A stretch of 64,000 nt of DNA from the NCBI GenBank assembly GCA_977017575.1, contig CDRNVI010000007.1, positions 1 through 64,000 of the forward strand, read 5' to 3'. Both the position numbers and the translations under genes were made by a program. The notes beneath the pieces are model-generated. The model did no database searches and was not told the DNA's origin. It saw only the letters and a program-made list of their open reading frames with translations. Shown here piece after piece: positions 56,508 through 64,000 of the stretch. Each line of letters starts with the position of its first letter. Within the stretch, counting starts at the first letter, position 1. The DNA is from Paramoeba atlantica (Eukaryota > Discosea).

Positions 56508-59500
56508 AAGATACAGTTTCTGTACCTTGTTGAATTATTTTCAATTTCGTACTAACTGTTACCTTCCCCCATTGGGGCATGACACTTCACCCTCCTACCC
56601 CGCCCCCCCTAGCGCCAGGCGACCTCCCTCGAGGATCTGCCAGCGCGCCCCCACCTCGAGAGAAAAGCTTCCGCTTCACCCAGAATCGGGCAGTATCCCT
56701 ACGTCTCAGAAACTCGGAGTCTCCACACTGGCTTTACTTCCCCGACACGCACGCGGCAGCCTTATTCCTAACTGAGAAGGACCATTTCCAAGCGGAAATC
56801 ACAGCGGAGCTTTCCCTCGCACGAACTCTCTCATCAGGAGCGAAGCGCTCCGACGGAATCGTGGTCCAAAGATGCACTTTGAACGACGTTATGGACCACA
56901 AAGCATGCGATTTCTTCCTCTTCCGCGAAACTTCGGCGCCATATTCGATCTACCGACACACAAGTTGGGCCTCAGCGTATAATGACAAAGACATGAAGCT
57001 CGACCAGGATTATTCCTCAGCGGGATCCCTAGGACGGGCCATACAAAAACGACTCAACGGACGTGTAATACCCTCACTGGCCCGCTTCGCAATATCACAT
57101 GTCTCCCCTGAGCCGCAACAAGACGCAGATATCGGGTGGACCAAGCCGAAAATCCAATTTGACGAACCCTACCGAATCCTCCCCACACGGAACACCCCCG
57201 CAGAATCGGTCCCTACATCAGCACGCACCGAACCTTGCGCACACCGTTGCTTCAATAAAATGAGATGCAAACATCCCTGCTGCAAAATCACCGACCCGGA
57301 AAGCGGAAATCCTCATTTACCTGAACCCGTAAGCGCAGCTATGCAGGTACCAACCACAACTGACTCCCCTAGCGAGCCGCATGCAGAAAATCTCACTCCA
57401 GCACCACTTCCCTCCACGCCAAGCAGCCCTCCCACCTCGGTGACGCATCGGCCCTGCAAGCACATATGCCGAGATAAAGCGAATTGCAAACATCGATGCT
57501 GCAAGGTGGGAGTCCCCATCTCCCCTCGTCCTCACCCAGAACGGGCAACGGCAACTCCTCTCACACCCTCCCTTGACGGGCGGAGCACCCGAACCGTCCA
57601 ATCAGCACTACATGAACCCCGTGCGTACCAGAGCCGTGAAACCAGGCGTGCGCACGACTACGACAGCGATAGAGCCTCGGAAACGCGCCCCTCTGCAGCC
57701 CGTTGGTCCCTGAGGAGTCTCATACCGTGGACCTCACAAAGTGAGCGAGCGCAGCTCTCTGACAACGTGACAACCGAGGCCCATGCAGCAAATGCCCCAC
57801 TAGAAGACACTAACCCTCATGTCACAGCACTTCCCGATCCACTGCCGATTCCCAACAACTCCACACCTGCCCTTAGCAATGAGGTACAAGTCAATAGACG
57901 ACCGTGTCTGCATAAATGCCAGGACAAAGCCCGATGCCTACACAAGTGCTGCAAAGAAGGAGTACTAGTTTCCGCGCGGCCCTCATCCGCTGAATCGTCA
58001 TGCTGGAGTCTTCGAAGTCTATTCCTAGGGTCACGACCCCCAGCAGAGAGACAGATCAACCCCGACGGATCCGTGCAAAACATCAGTATTTCCAGAAGTC
58101 AAAACTCTCGCCTCAACCAATCCACGGAAGAGACACCAACCACCACGCCGACAACCACATCGACGACCTCAAGCAGCCAGACGCGATCCACCGGTCAGAG
58201 AAACTCGATCTCGTCGGGGGATGAGAACGATCAACCAACTCCCAACTCACCCCAATTGATAAGGAACCCTGAGAACCAGCCTGAACCGCCACTGCTTCGA
58301 TCTTCCCGCTCTCTGATGGCTAATGCGAACCGATCGAGGGCCGCAACGTCCCGATTGGAGAACGTGCAGGATACACCCGGAACTCTTCTATCGACACTAC
58401 GCACCATAGAAGGAGGCCGCATCATGATACATCTTTCCTCTGCACAGTGGCAGCGCACGGAGGAAAAGGCACTGGAAAGATGTACCAAATTTCTGAGTCC
58501 CGCAGAGAGTGCCGACGAGGCTACCGCACAAGCAGAACTACTCACGGCATGTCTCGCGGTGTCGGCATACGAGGTGGCCAGCGAGGCAGACCCTACCGGG
58601 GGATTCCGTATTAGAACAAACGCGCGTCACAACCGTCGCAGAACACGCCCCCTGGCAGCGGAGCGCTCGGCCAAGCAGCTTGAAACTCACGTTCGACAAC
58701 TGAAAGCAACACTGCGATATACCCACGGACGGGCCGAGAGGAACCACGTCAAGGGTCAACTGAAAGAGGCTGTAAAACTTCAGAAGGTCTACATGGCAGA
58801 AGGAGAAGCGCAGCGACTGGAGATGGCTCAGCGCTGGGCCCACACAAGATTTCAAAGGAATCCCTGGACGGCAGGTAGTGAATGTATTGATAACCACGAA
58901 AAAGAAGCACAGCAACGTAATGGGAAGCATCCAGACATCGGCCCCGCCGAAGTAGAGTCCTATTTCAGGGGCTCTATGGAAACAACTCAGGAATGTGGAC
59001 TTCCTCCAACAGAGCTTCTGGGCCCCCAGGCGGATAGAGACATGACATGGGAAGCAATAGATAGCGCCACGATCGCAGCCGCTGTATCATCGAAGCGCCA
59101 TACAGCGGCACCAGGCTCTGACACCGTTAGCAATGCGCTGCTAAAGCGCTGCCCCGCGCTACACCCTTTCTTAGCCCAATCGTTTAACGACCTCTTCAAA
59201 TTTGGGGTCTGTCCCGACAACTGGAAGAAAGCGGTTACCCTTCTTGTGCATAAAAGTGGCCCTACGCAGAACGTTTCCAACTGGCGGCCCATAAGCCTTA
59301 CGAGCTGTCTCGGGAAACTCTTCCACAGCATTGTCAGCCACCGGATTCAGGAACATGTCACAGGATCGGGAGTAATAGATACTACAATCCAGAAGGGATT
59401 CCTGCCTGGTGTGAATGGCTGTATCGAACATACCCAAGCGCTTTGTGAACTTCTTGACCACCAACGGCAACACAAACGCCAATACTGCCTTGGACAGTAC

Positions 59501-61414
59501 GACCTCAAAAATGCCTTTGGTTCACTCCCACACTGTGTGCTCTTCTCTGCCCTGGAATGGGCTCGCCTCCCCACCAACGTTATCACGTACATTCGAGCCC
59601 TGTACACGGGAGCTTCCATGCAAGTGAAGTGTGCAGAGGGATTGACCGGAGATATCTCTATAACACGTGGCGTTCTCCAAGGCGATACCTTATCTCCTGT
59701 TCTCTTTCTCATCGCAATGGAAGTGGTCCTTCGGTACCTCCGATCTAGCCTGCCAAAATATGGTATTGTATGGGACACGCGAGAAACCTTCATAAAAGCG
59801 TTTGCTGATGACCTAACCCTTGTCACGAGCACCCCTGACGAATTACAGCGGGCGACCAACGTTCTGCACCGGGTTCTCACCACTATGGGGCTCCGGCTGA
59901 ACGTCGGGAAGTGCCGAGTGCAACACATGGCAGTCCTCAACGGAGGTTACAAGACACATCGCCCTCGCATAGTCGCGGATGGGCAGGTAATTCCACATAT
60001 CTGTGACAAGGGAAGTCTCTTTCTCGGAATGACGCTAGCTCCTGGGGCACAACAAGGAAAAGTTCTATTCAAAACCCTGCAATGTAAGTTGCGGAAGTGG
60101 CTCGGAAACATTACGGAAAGCGCATTTGATCAAGCAGCGAAAATGTGGATCTACAATAACGCAATAATTTCCCGTCTCCGGTACGTCCTGACTGTGAACA
60201 CAGGGATCACTTTCAACTATATCCTCCGTCTCCAAAAGTTGGCCACAAACCAAATCAGGAAATGGCTTAACGTTGCGAAAACGGCCACAAGTGAACTCTT
60301 CTACTCTGAGCGCGGCTGGCGGATGATGAGCATCTCTAAGCTTTGGCTGCAGTGTACGGCCACAGCCATCTCGCAAATGTCCAAATCTCGTGACCCAGCG
60401 GTACAGTACGCATTACGACACAGGATAGCCAACGAGCAACGTAGACGCTCATCAGGACATGTGAGGCCCGCAGCGAGGTTCTATGATATGCGGGATGACC
60501 CCGATAACCTCCGAAGAACAATTAACGATGAGTATGAAAGGCACTTGATCGAGTCAGTACAACGCCGCACCACCATAGCCTGCGAATGGTTTCAAATGGC
60601 TACAGAAAGCGACCTAGCGAAAGACTTCGCTTCTGCCCTATGTAATATCAAAAGCTCCTCCCTCTCTCGCTTCGCGGCATCCGTGCTCACTCAAACTCCA
60701 CTTCCTACGCGTTCCTCTCTCCGCCGGTGGGGCATATCGTCACACACGAACGTCACATGTCCAATTTGTGGCGAAGCGACCCAGACCCCGCGCCACATCT
60801 TAACAGGCTGCAAAGTGTCCCTTGAGCAAGGACGGTATACATACCGCCATGATCTTATACTACTTGCCCTTGCAGACGCTGTTGCCAACTCTCCCACCAC
60901 ATCCTCGTACCACTTTGACGTGGACCTGTACCGCAACTCTCCTCCCTGGCTCTCGCACGGAACTGAACTGAGACCAGATGGATGGGTGCGGCTGCACAAC
61001 GGGTCCGAGTACATAATTGAACTTACATCCCCATGGGAAGAGAACTTGGAATACGCCCACGAACGGAAGGTTCGTAAGTACACACATCTTTACACGCAGC
61101 GCAGGCTAGCGAATCCGTCGACCTTTCTCCTGGTTTTTGAAGTTGGTGCGAGAGGAAAGCTGAACTCCTCCGCACGTGCGATAAACTCCCTCTTTGGAAC
61201 TAAGGCTGAAGCCTCCAAGTGTAGGGAAAAACTAGTGCAGCGAGCACTACTAGGAAGTTTCCATATATACCAACAACGGGAGAACCCCAACTGGTATATG
61301 CCAAGCTTCCAATGAGGTGGGCATGTCAGAAGAAGAAGTGCGTTTTGGGCGCACTAAAGGGATACACCCGATCTTCTTCTGTTTTAATCTCTGCAGTTTA
61401 CTGCATGATAATCA
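56508..61414 (+). mobile_element. R2/CRE-type non-LTR retrotransposon (LINE), apparently full length
   Basis: The element is bounded by the 14-bp arrays on both sides. The 5' leader is about 70 bases and contains the inverted repeat ACAGTTTCTGT. A single long frame (56579-61315) follows, then a 3' untranslated region of about 100 bases with no poly-A tail. One frame with a central reverse transcriptase and a C-terminal restriction-like endonuclease is the plan of R2, NeSL and CRE/SLACS/CZAR elements, which insert at chosen sites. The base composition is richer in G+C than the surrounding DNA. The frame is intact, so the copy may be recent. Confidence 0.85.
56579..61315 (+). CDS. LINE polyprotein: Cys/His motifs, reverse transcriptase, restriction-like endonuclease
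   Basis: The protein has 1578 residues. Three copies of a Cys/His motif of the form C-x-H-x-C-x2-K-x2-C-x-H-x-CC-K lie near residues 219, 292 and 441 ('CAHRCFNKMRCKHPCCK', 'CKHICRDKANCKHRCCK', 'CLHKCQDKARCLHKCCK'). The reverse transcriptase spans about 820-1200, with 'SNWRPISLTSCLGKLFHS', 'GVLQGDTLSPVLF' and the catalytic 'FADDLTLV' near 1075. A CCHC zinc finger, 'CPICGEATQTPRHILTGC', is at about 1394. The endonuclease has 'RPDGWVR' (about 1465), 'YIIELTSPWEEN' and 'KVRKYTHL', matching the PD-(D/E)xK core. All catalytic residues appear intact. The long Ser/Thr/Pro-rich regions between Cys/His motifs are probably disordered. Confidence 0.92.
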   Translation: MTLHPPTPPPLAPGDLPRGSASAPPPREKSFRFTQNRAVSLRLRNSESPHWLYFPDTHAAALFLTEKDHFQAEITAELSLARTLSSGAKRSDGIVVQRCTLNDVMDHKACDFFLFRETSAPYSIYRHTSWASAYNDKDMKLDQDYSSAGSLGRAIQKRLNGRVIPSLARFAISHVSPEPQQDADIGWTKPKIQFDEPYRILPTRNTPAESVPTSARTEPCAHRCFNKMRCKHPCCKITDPESGNPHLPEPVSAAMQVPTTTDSPSEPHAENLTPAPLPSTPSSPPTSVTHRPCKHICRDKANCKHRCCKVGVPISPRPHPERATATPLTPSLDGRSTRTVQSALHEPRAYQSRETRRAHDYDSDRASETRPSAARWSLRSLIPWTSQSERAQLSDNVTTEAHAANAPLEDTNPHVTALPDPLPIPNNSTPALSNEVQVNRRPCLHKCQDKARCLHKCCKEGVLVSARPSSAESSCWSLRSLFLGSRPPAERQINPDGSVQNISISRSQNSRLNQSTEETPTTTPTTTSTTSSSQTRSTGQRNSISSGDENDQPTPNSPQLIRNPENQPEPPLLRSSRSLMANANRSRAATSRLENVQDTPGTLLSTLRTIEGGRIMIHLSSAQWQRTEEKALERCTKFLSPAESADEATAQAELLTACLAVSAYEVASEADPTGGFRIRTNARHNRRRTRPLAAERSAKQLETHVRQLKATLRYTHGRAERNHVKGQLKEAVKLQKVYMAEGEAQRLEMAQRWAHTRFQRNPWTAGSECIDNHEKEAQQRNGKHPDIGPAEVESYFRGSMETTQECGLPPTELLGPQADRDMTWEAIDSATIAAAVSSKRHTAAPGSDTVSNALLKRCPALHPFLAQSFNDLFKFGVCPDNWKKAVTLLVHKSGPTQNVSNWRPISLTSCLGKLFHSIVSHRIQEHVTGSGVIDTTIQKGFLPGVNGCIEHTQALCELLDHQRQHKRQYCLGQYDLKNAFGSLPHCVLFSALEWARLPTNVITYIRALYTGASMQVKCAEGLTGDISITRGVLQGDTLSPVLFLIAMEVVLRYLRSSLPKYGIVWDTRETFIKAFADDLTLVTSTPDELQRATNVLHRVLTTMGLRLNVGKCRVQHMAVLNGGYKTHRPRIVADGQVIPHICDKGSLFLGMTLAPGAQQGKVLFKTLQCKLRKWLGNITESAFDQAAKMWIYNNAIISRLRYVLTVNTGITFNYILRLQKLATNQIRKWLNVAKTATSELFYSERGWRMMSISKLWLQCTATAISQMSKSRDPAVQYALRHRIANEQRRRSSGHVRPAARFYDMRDDPDNLRRTINDEYERHLIESVQRRTTIACEWFQMATESDLAKDFASALCNIKSSSLSRFAASVLTQTPLPTRSSLRRWGISSHTNVTCPICGEATQTPRHILTGCKVSLEQGRYTYRHDLILLALADAVANSPTTSSYHFDVDLYRNSPPWLSHGTELRPDGWVRLHNGSEYIIELTSPWEENLEYAHERKVRKYTHLYTQRRLANPSTFLLVFEVGARGKLNSSARAINSLFGTKAEASKCREKLVQRALLGSFHIYQQRENPNWYMPSFQ

Positions 61415-61451
61415 CATTACCATGGCTATATTACCATGGCTATATTACCAT
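61415..61451 (+). repeat. 14-bp tandem array, right of the LINE
   Basis: ATTACCATGGCTAT is repeated twice with a partial third copy, identical in unit and orientation to 56457-56507. 61452-61550 is plain AT-rich DNA. Confidence 0.85.
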
Positions 61452-61550
61452 CTTAGAACCGTCATCGACATGTCTAAAGTTTCACTTGAAAATCGTGGCC
61501 CGATGAGCAAGTACATTATTCGAAATCCCCCATTGGTGTGGGTTTTTACT

Positions 61551-61618
61551 CCCCCGCCCCCTCCTAGCGTTGCTTTTCACCAAAACCAGGCAACGCTAGG
61601 ATAGGGGGGGGAGAGTAC
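61551..61618. repeat. C-tract palindrome (TAGCGTTGC family)
   Basis: CCCCCGCCCCCTCCTAGCGT (61551 on) pairs with GCAACGCTAGGATAGGGGGG (61590 on) across 'ttttcaccaaaaccag'. The spacer shares 'aaaaccag' with the copy at 9151. The right side ends 'gagagtacc'. No GC-hairpin accompanies this copy. 61619-61900 holds no gene. Confidence 0.75.
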
Positions 61619-61900
61619 CCCGTTTGCAGTCAGTTAAAAAAGGTATATACTACTAAAAAATTGAGCCCGAGAAGTGAACCTAGTGAAGCCAGTTTCATTA
61701 TGAAACTGACACTTTAAAGTTCATTGTGATAGATTAACTTTCATAGAAATGGTATCGTACAAAAATATACTTCAAATCCGGAGGAGAAGAACTTGAACCT
61801 CTAATTCGGACCTTTTCTTTGAAATGTTGAAGCCCCAAGGCTACTTTACATGCCTCCGCATTTCTGACTTTGTTTTCGTTGCGTACAACGAAATGTCTCC

Positions 61901-63112
61901 ATGAAAATATTACGCAAGTCCATGGACCGCGAGGGGGGTGGGCGACTCACGTTACTTCCCGAGCACGCCGAGGACATGTGGGACATGTACAACCTGCTCG
62001 CCGCCGGGGACACGATTAAAACCAAGACCACACGAAAGATTCAAACCGACGCCTCGGGGGGTAAATCTGCCACAGCCCATCGTAAAGTGTTGACGCTAAT
62101 CCTTCGGCTCGTGCGTATTGAGTATGACGCCGTGAGCCTCACTCTACGGGTCGCGGGGATTAACATTGGGGAGAATGAATTCGTGCGACTCGGACAGCAT
62201 CACACATTTACGTTGCAGCTCGGGTACGAGCTCAGTGTCGGGAAAGGGTCCTGGGATCCCGCCCATATGGAACACATTAAAGCCTCCTGTGACCGTGTAG
62301 CCTCTGCGGAGCTCGCGGCGGTGACCATGGAACCCGGGGTCGCACATATATCGTTAATTACCCCCAGCATGACACTTACACGAGAAACTATCGAGTCTGG
62401 GGTACCGAGAAAATCTCGTGCTTGTTACGATCCATCCAGCCGGGACAAGGCGATGGAAAAGTTTTTCGATAAAATTATTTCCGCCATGGAGCGACATGTT
62501 CACTGGGAGCATGTAAAAGTTTGTGTGATCGGATCCCCGGGATTCTTACGAGAACAATTCCTGGAGTATTTATTTCATAATAGTCCAGAAGCTGTGCAAC
62601 ACAAGAGTCGATTTGTGTCCTGTCTTCTGCACAGTGCGCACCGACGAGCGTTGGCTGAGGCTCTGGCCGATCCCGGGCTGCGGTCCCAGTTAGCCGACGT
62701 GAAGGCGTGTGAGGAGGCACGAGCGTTGGAATTGTTTTTTAAAAACATGAACGAAGACCCGGACACGGTGTGCTATGGCCCCCGGCATGTTGCGGAGGCG
62801 ATTACTCGGAATGCTGTGGACACGCTACTACTGTGTGATACGCTGTTGAGTGCGGGGTATCCCACGCGTAGGCGATACGTTGCATTGGTAGATAACGTCC
62901 ATGAGCTCGGGGGGAAGGTGTTGTTCTTCTCCTCGTTGCATGTCACCGGAAGGCAGCTCGCACAAATGTCTGGGATTGCCGCGCTGCTGCGCTATCCTCT
63001 ACCGGAGCTTGATAGTATCGTGGAAACGTTGGCCCCGCTGGAGGAGCATGGGGTCAAGGAAAAAACGCTTTTCGTGAAGGAGGGTGCAGTTCATGCAAAC
63101 GCAACGAAGTAG
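61901..63112 (+). CDS. PELO: Pelota/Dom34 ribosome-rescue factor
   Basis: The protein has 403 residues, against about 385 in animals and yeast. The start 'MKILRKSMDREGGGRLTLLPE' followed by 'AEDMWDMYNLLAAGD' is the hallmark N-terminal Sm-like domain. The central domain ('KVCVIGSPGFLREQFLEYLFH') and the C-terminal eRF1-3-like domain ('AITRNAVDTLLLCDTLLSAG', 'LHVTGRQLAQMSGIAALLRYPLPEL') are complete. It lacks the GGQ motif, as expected of Pelota. With Hbs1 and ABCE1 it splits stalled ribosomes in no-go decay. The start is certain from the conserved first residues. A three-codon upstream frame (ATG at 61893, TGA at 61902) overlaps the start codon and could lower translation. Confidence 0.95.
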   Translation: MKILRKSMDREGGGRLTLLPEHAEDMWDMYNLLAAGDTIKTKTTRKIQTDASGGKSATAHRKVLTLILRLVRIEYDAVSLTLRVAGINIGENEFVRLGQHHTFTLQLGYELSVGKGSWDPAHMEHIKASCDRVASAELAAVTMEPGVAHISLITPSMTLTRETIESGVPRKSRACYDPSSRDKAMEKFFDKIISAMERHVHWEHVKVCVIGSPGFLREQFLEYLFHNSPEAVQHKSRFVSCLLHSAHRRALAEALADPGLRSQLADVKACEEARALELFFKNMNEDPDTVCYGPRHVAEAITRNAVDTLLLCDTLLSAGYPTRRRYVALVDNVHELGGKVLFFSSLHVTGRQLAQMSGIAALLRYPLPELDSIVETLAPLEEHGVKEKTLFVKEGAVHANATK

Positions 63113-63299
63113 CATGTGCGAATGGAATGAGTTATTTATTCATACATGACTTACAATTCTTCAGTCCAATTGATCCCAGGTTTACCCGGATTTCAGTATA
63201 TCACTCTCCTTTTGCTGTTATTCTACTGCAAAGTGTTGTTTTGCAAGTTGTATACCAGGATAGCTTATTTATTTTGGCTACAAGTTTCAAAATAATGAA

Positions 63300-64000
63300 A
63301 TGGAAGAAATAACGGTTATCCTTGGCCTTGAACGAAACAGCAAGGACGGCACTGATCCCCTTATTGGACCTTCGATTCCGTACGATGCTAGAGATCCCGA
63401 AATTTTTGGACATCCGTCCTACATATCGATAGAGAATGACCCCTGTTATTCGAGTATTCGTGTTCTGGAGAAAGCTATGCTTGAGAATCGACAGGCGGAG
63501 AAATACCAAGAGAATTTTATGAACGAAGAATCAGTTAATCGTTTGAAAAGAATTAGAGAGATCCACCCTTATTGGGAGAAAGATTTTCGAGTTTTTAACT
63601 GGCTAAAGAACCTTCATAGGCATTCACAACCTCCAACGGAAAGCACTTCAGGCAGTCCATTTCATGAACAGGATCCACTCCAGACATCACAACTTTTAAA
63701 CGTCCGATATCGGTTGCGTCCTCAAGGACGGAGAAACAGTTTTTTTGAAAAACATGAAATGACTTCAGAGGATTTAATTCGCCTCATGCTTGAAGATCAC
63801 CTGCACCGATTATATCTTCGACAACAAGCTGTACGCTTCGCATGCGTGTCGAAATCCAGCAATGCGGGAATTCTTCCTTGCGACTTGCAATCAACCCAAT
63901 TGTCGTTAGCGGAGAGCATCACAGTTACAGTAGGACGGCGGCTCTATACGGAGAGCTTTCTCAAAAGTTGGGTACAACATAGAGAATACGTAGTACAGAG
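63300..64000 (+). CDS. Hypothetical protein, 3' end beyond the window
   Basis: An ATG at 63300 opens a frame of 233 codons that is still open at the last base. It starts 'MEEITVILGLERNSKDGTD' and contains 'IHPYWEKDFRVFNWLKNLH', 'MTSEDLIRLMLEDHLHRLYL' and 'AESITVTVGRRLYTESFLKS'. The protein is charged and mostly helical, with no membrane segment. I recognise no family. Its direction and its distance of 190 bases after Pelota fit the host gene array. Confidence 0.6.
   Translation, partial: MEEITVILGLERNSKDGTDPLIGPSIPYDARDPEIFGHPSYISIENDPCYSSIRVLEKAMLENRQAEKYQENFMNEESVNRLKRIREIHPYWEKDFRVFNWLKNLHRHSQPPTESTSGSPFHEQDPLQTSQLLNVRYRLRPQGRRNSFFEKHEMTSEDLIRLMLEDHLHRLYLRQQAVRFACVSKSSNAGILPCDLQSTQLSLAESITVTVGRRLYTESFLKSWVQHREYVVQ

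Overview
The window reads as nuclear DNA of a protist with intron-free genes. Every gene I accept as a host gene lies on the plus strand, and all open frames on the minus strand that I can interpret belong to transposons or their remnants. A one-directional, intronless gene array fits a polycistronic, kinetoplastid/euglenozoan-like genome. So do the two small leucine-rich-repeat genes with a 'W.GVQC' cap and a clear PEX16 (peroxisome/glycosome biogenesis). DNA transposons are not typical of the well-studied trypanosomatids, so a bodonid, prokinetoplastid or other deep euglenozoan, or even an unrelated intron-poor protist, cannot be excluded. TAA, TAG and TGA all end host genes, so the code looks standard.

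Layout: a repeat-rich partial gene broken at G-runs (1-2434); an F-box protein; a single-pass membrane protein; PEX16 (5317-6471); a Merlin/ISXO2-like transposon remnant; an LRR gene; a broken pogo/Tigger-like transposase (9160-10332, minus); a protein whose coding strand flips from C-rich to G-rich (11990-14152); a fused helicase-polymerase theta (14381-19402); a second LRR gene; a TYW2-like tRNA methyltransferase; a decayed cytochrome-b5-reductase-like protein; small unknown genes; an apparently intact Tc1/mariner-type transposon (28038-29916); about 3.6 kb of nested repeats; a possible COG6-like tethering protein (33545-36136); more repeats; APC10 (38459-39235); a huge 3189-residue protein of four related modules (41614-51183); a probable mitochondrial protein; an autonomous PIF/Harbinger element (52997-55836); an R2/CRE-type LINE sitting inside a 14-bp tandem array (56508-61414); Pelota/Dom34 (61901-63112); and the 5' part of an unknown gene.

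The host genes serve general housekeeping: DNA repair, tRNA modification, ribosome rescue, cell-cycle ubiquitination, organelle biogenesis and vesicle traffic. They show no evident pathway clustering, as expected of a polycistronic array. The intergenic space is dominated by mobile DNA. The most distinctive part is a set of palindromic elements whose ends start with a run of about seven C and which are often bounded by TA. They share the end design of the autonomous Tc1-like element, and many are accompanied by a GCCGCGAAGCGGC hairpin followed by a T-run.

The strongest candidates for undescribed biology are the four-module giant protein, the C-tract transposon families with their hairpin/T-run companion, the LINE with three HFM1-like Cys/His motifs placed inside its own short tandem array, and the abrupt C-to-G strand-skew switch inside two genes. 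All assignments were made by eye from sequence; no search was run.
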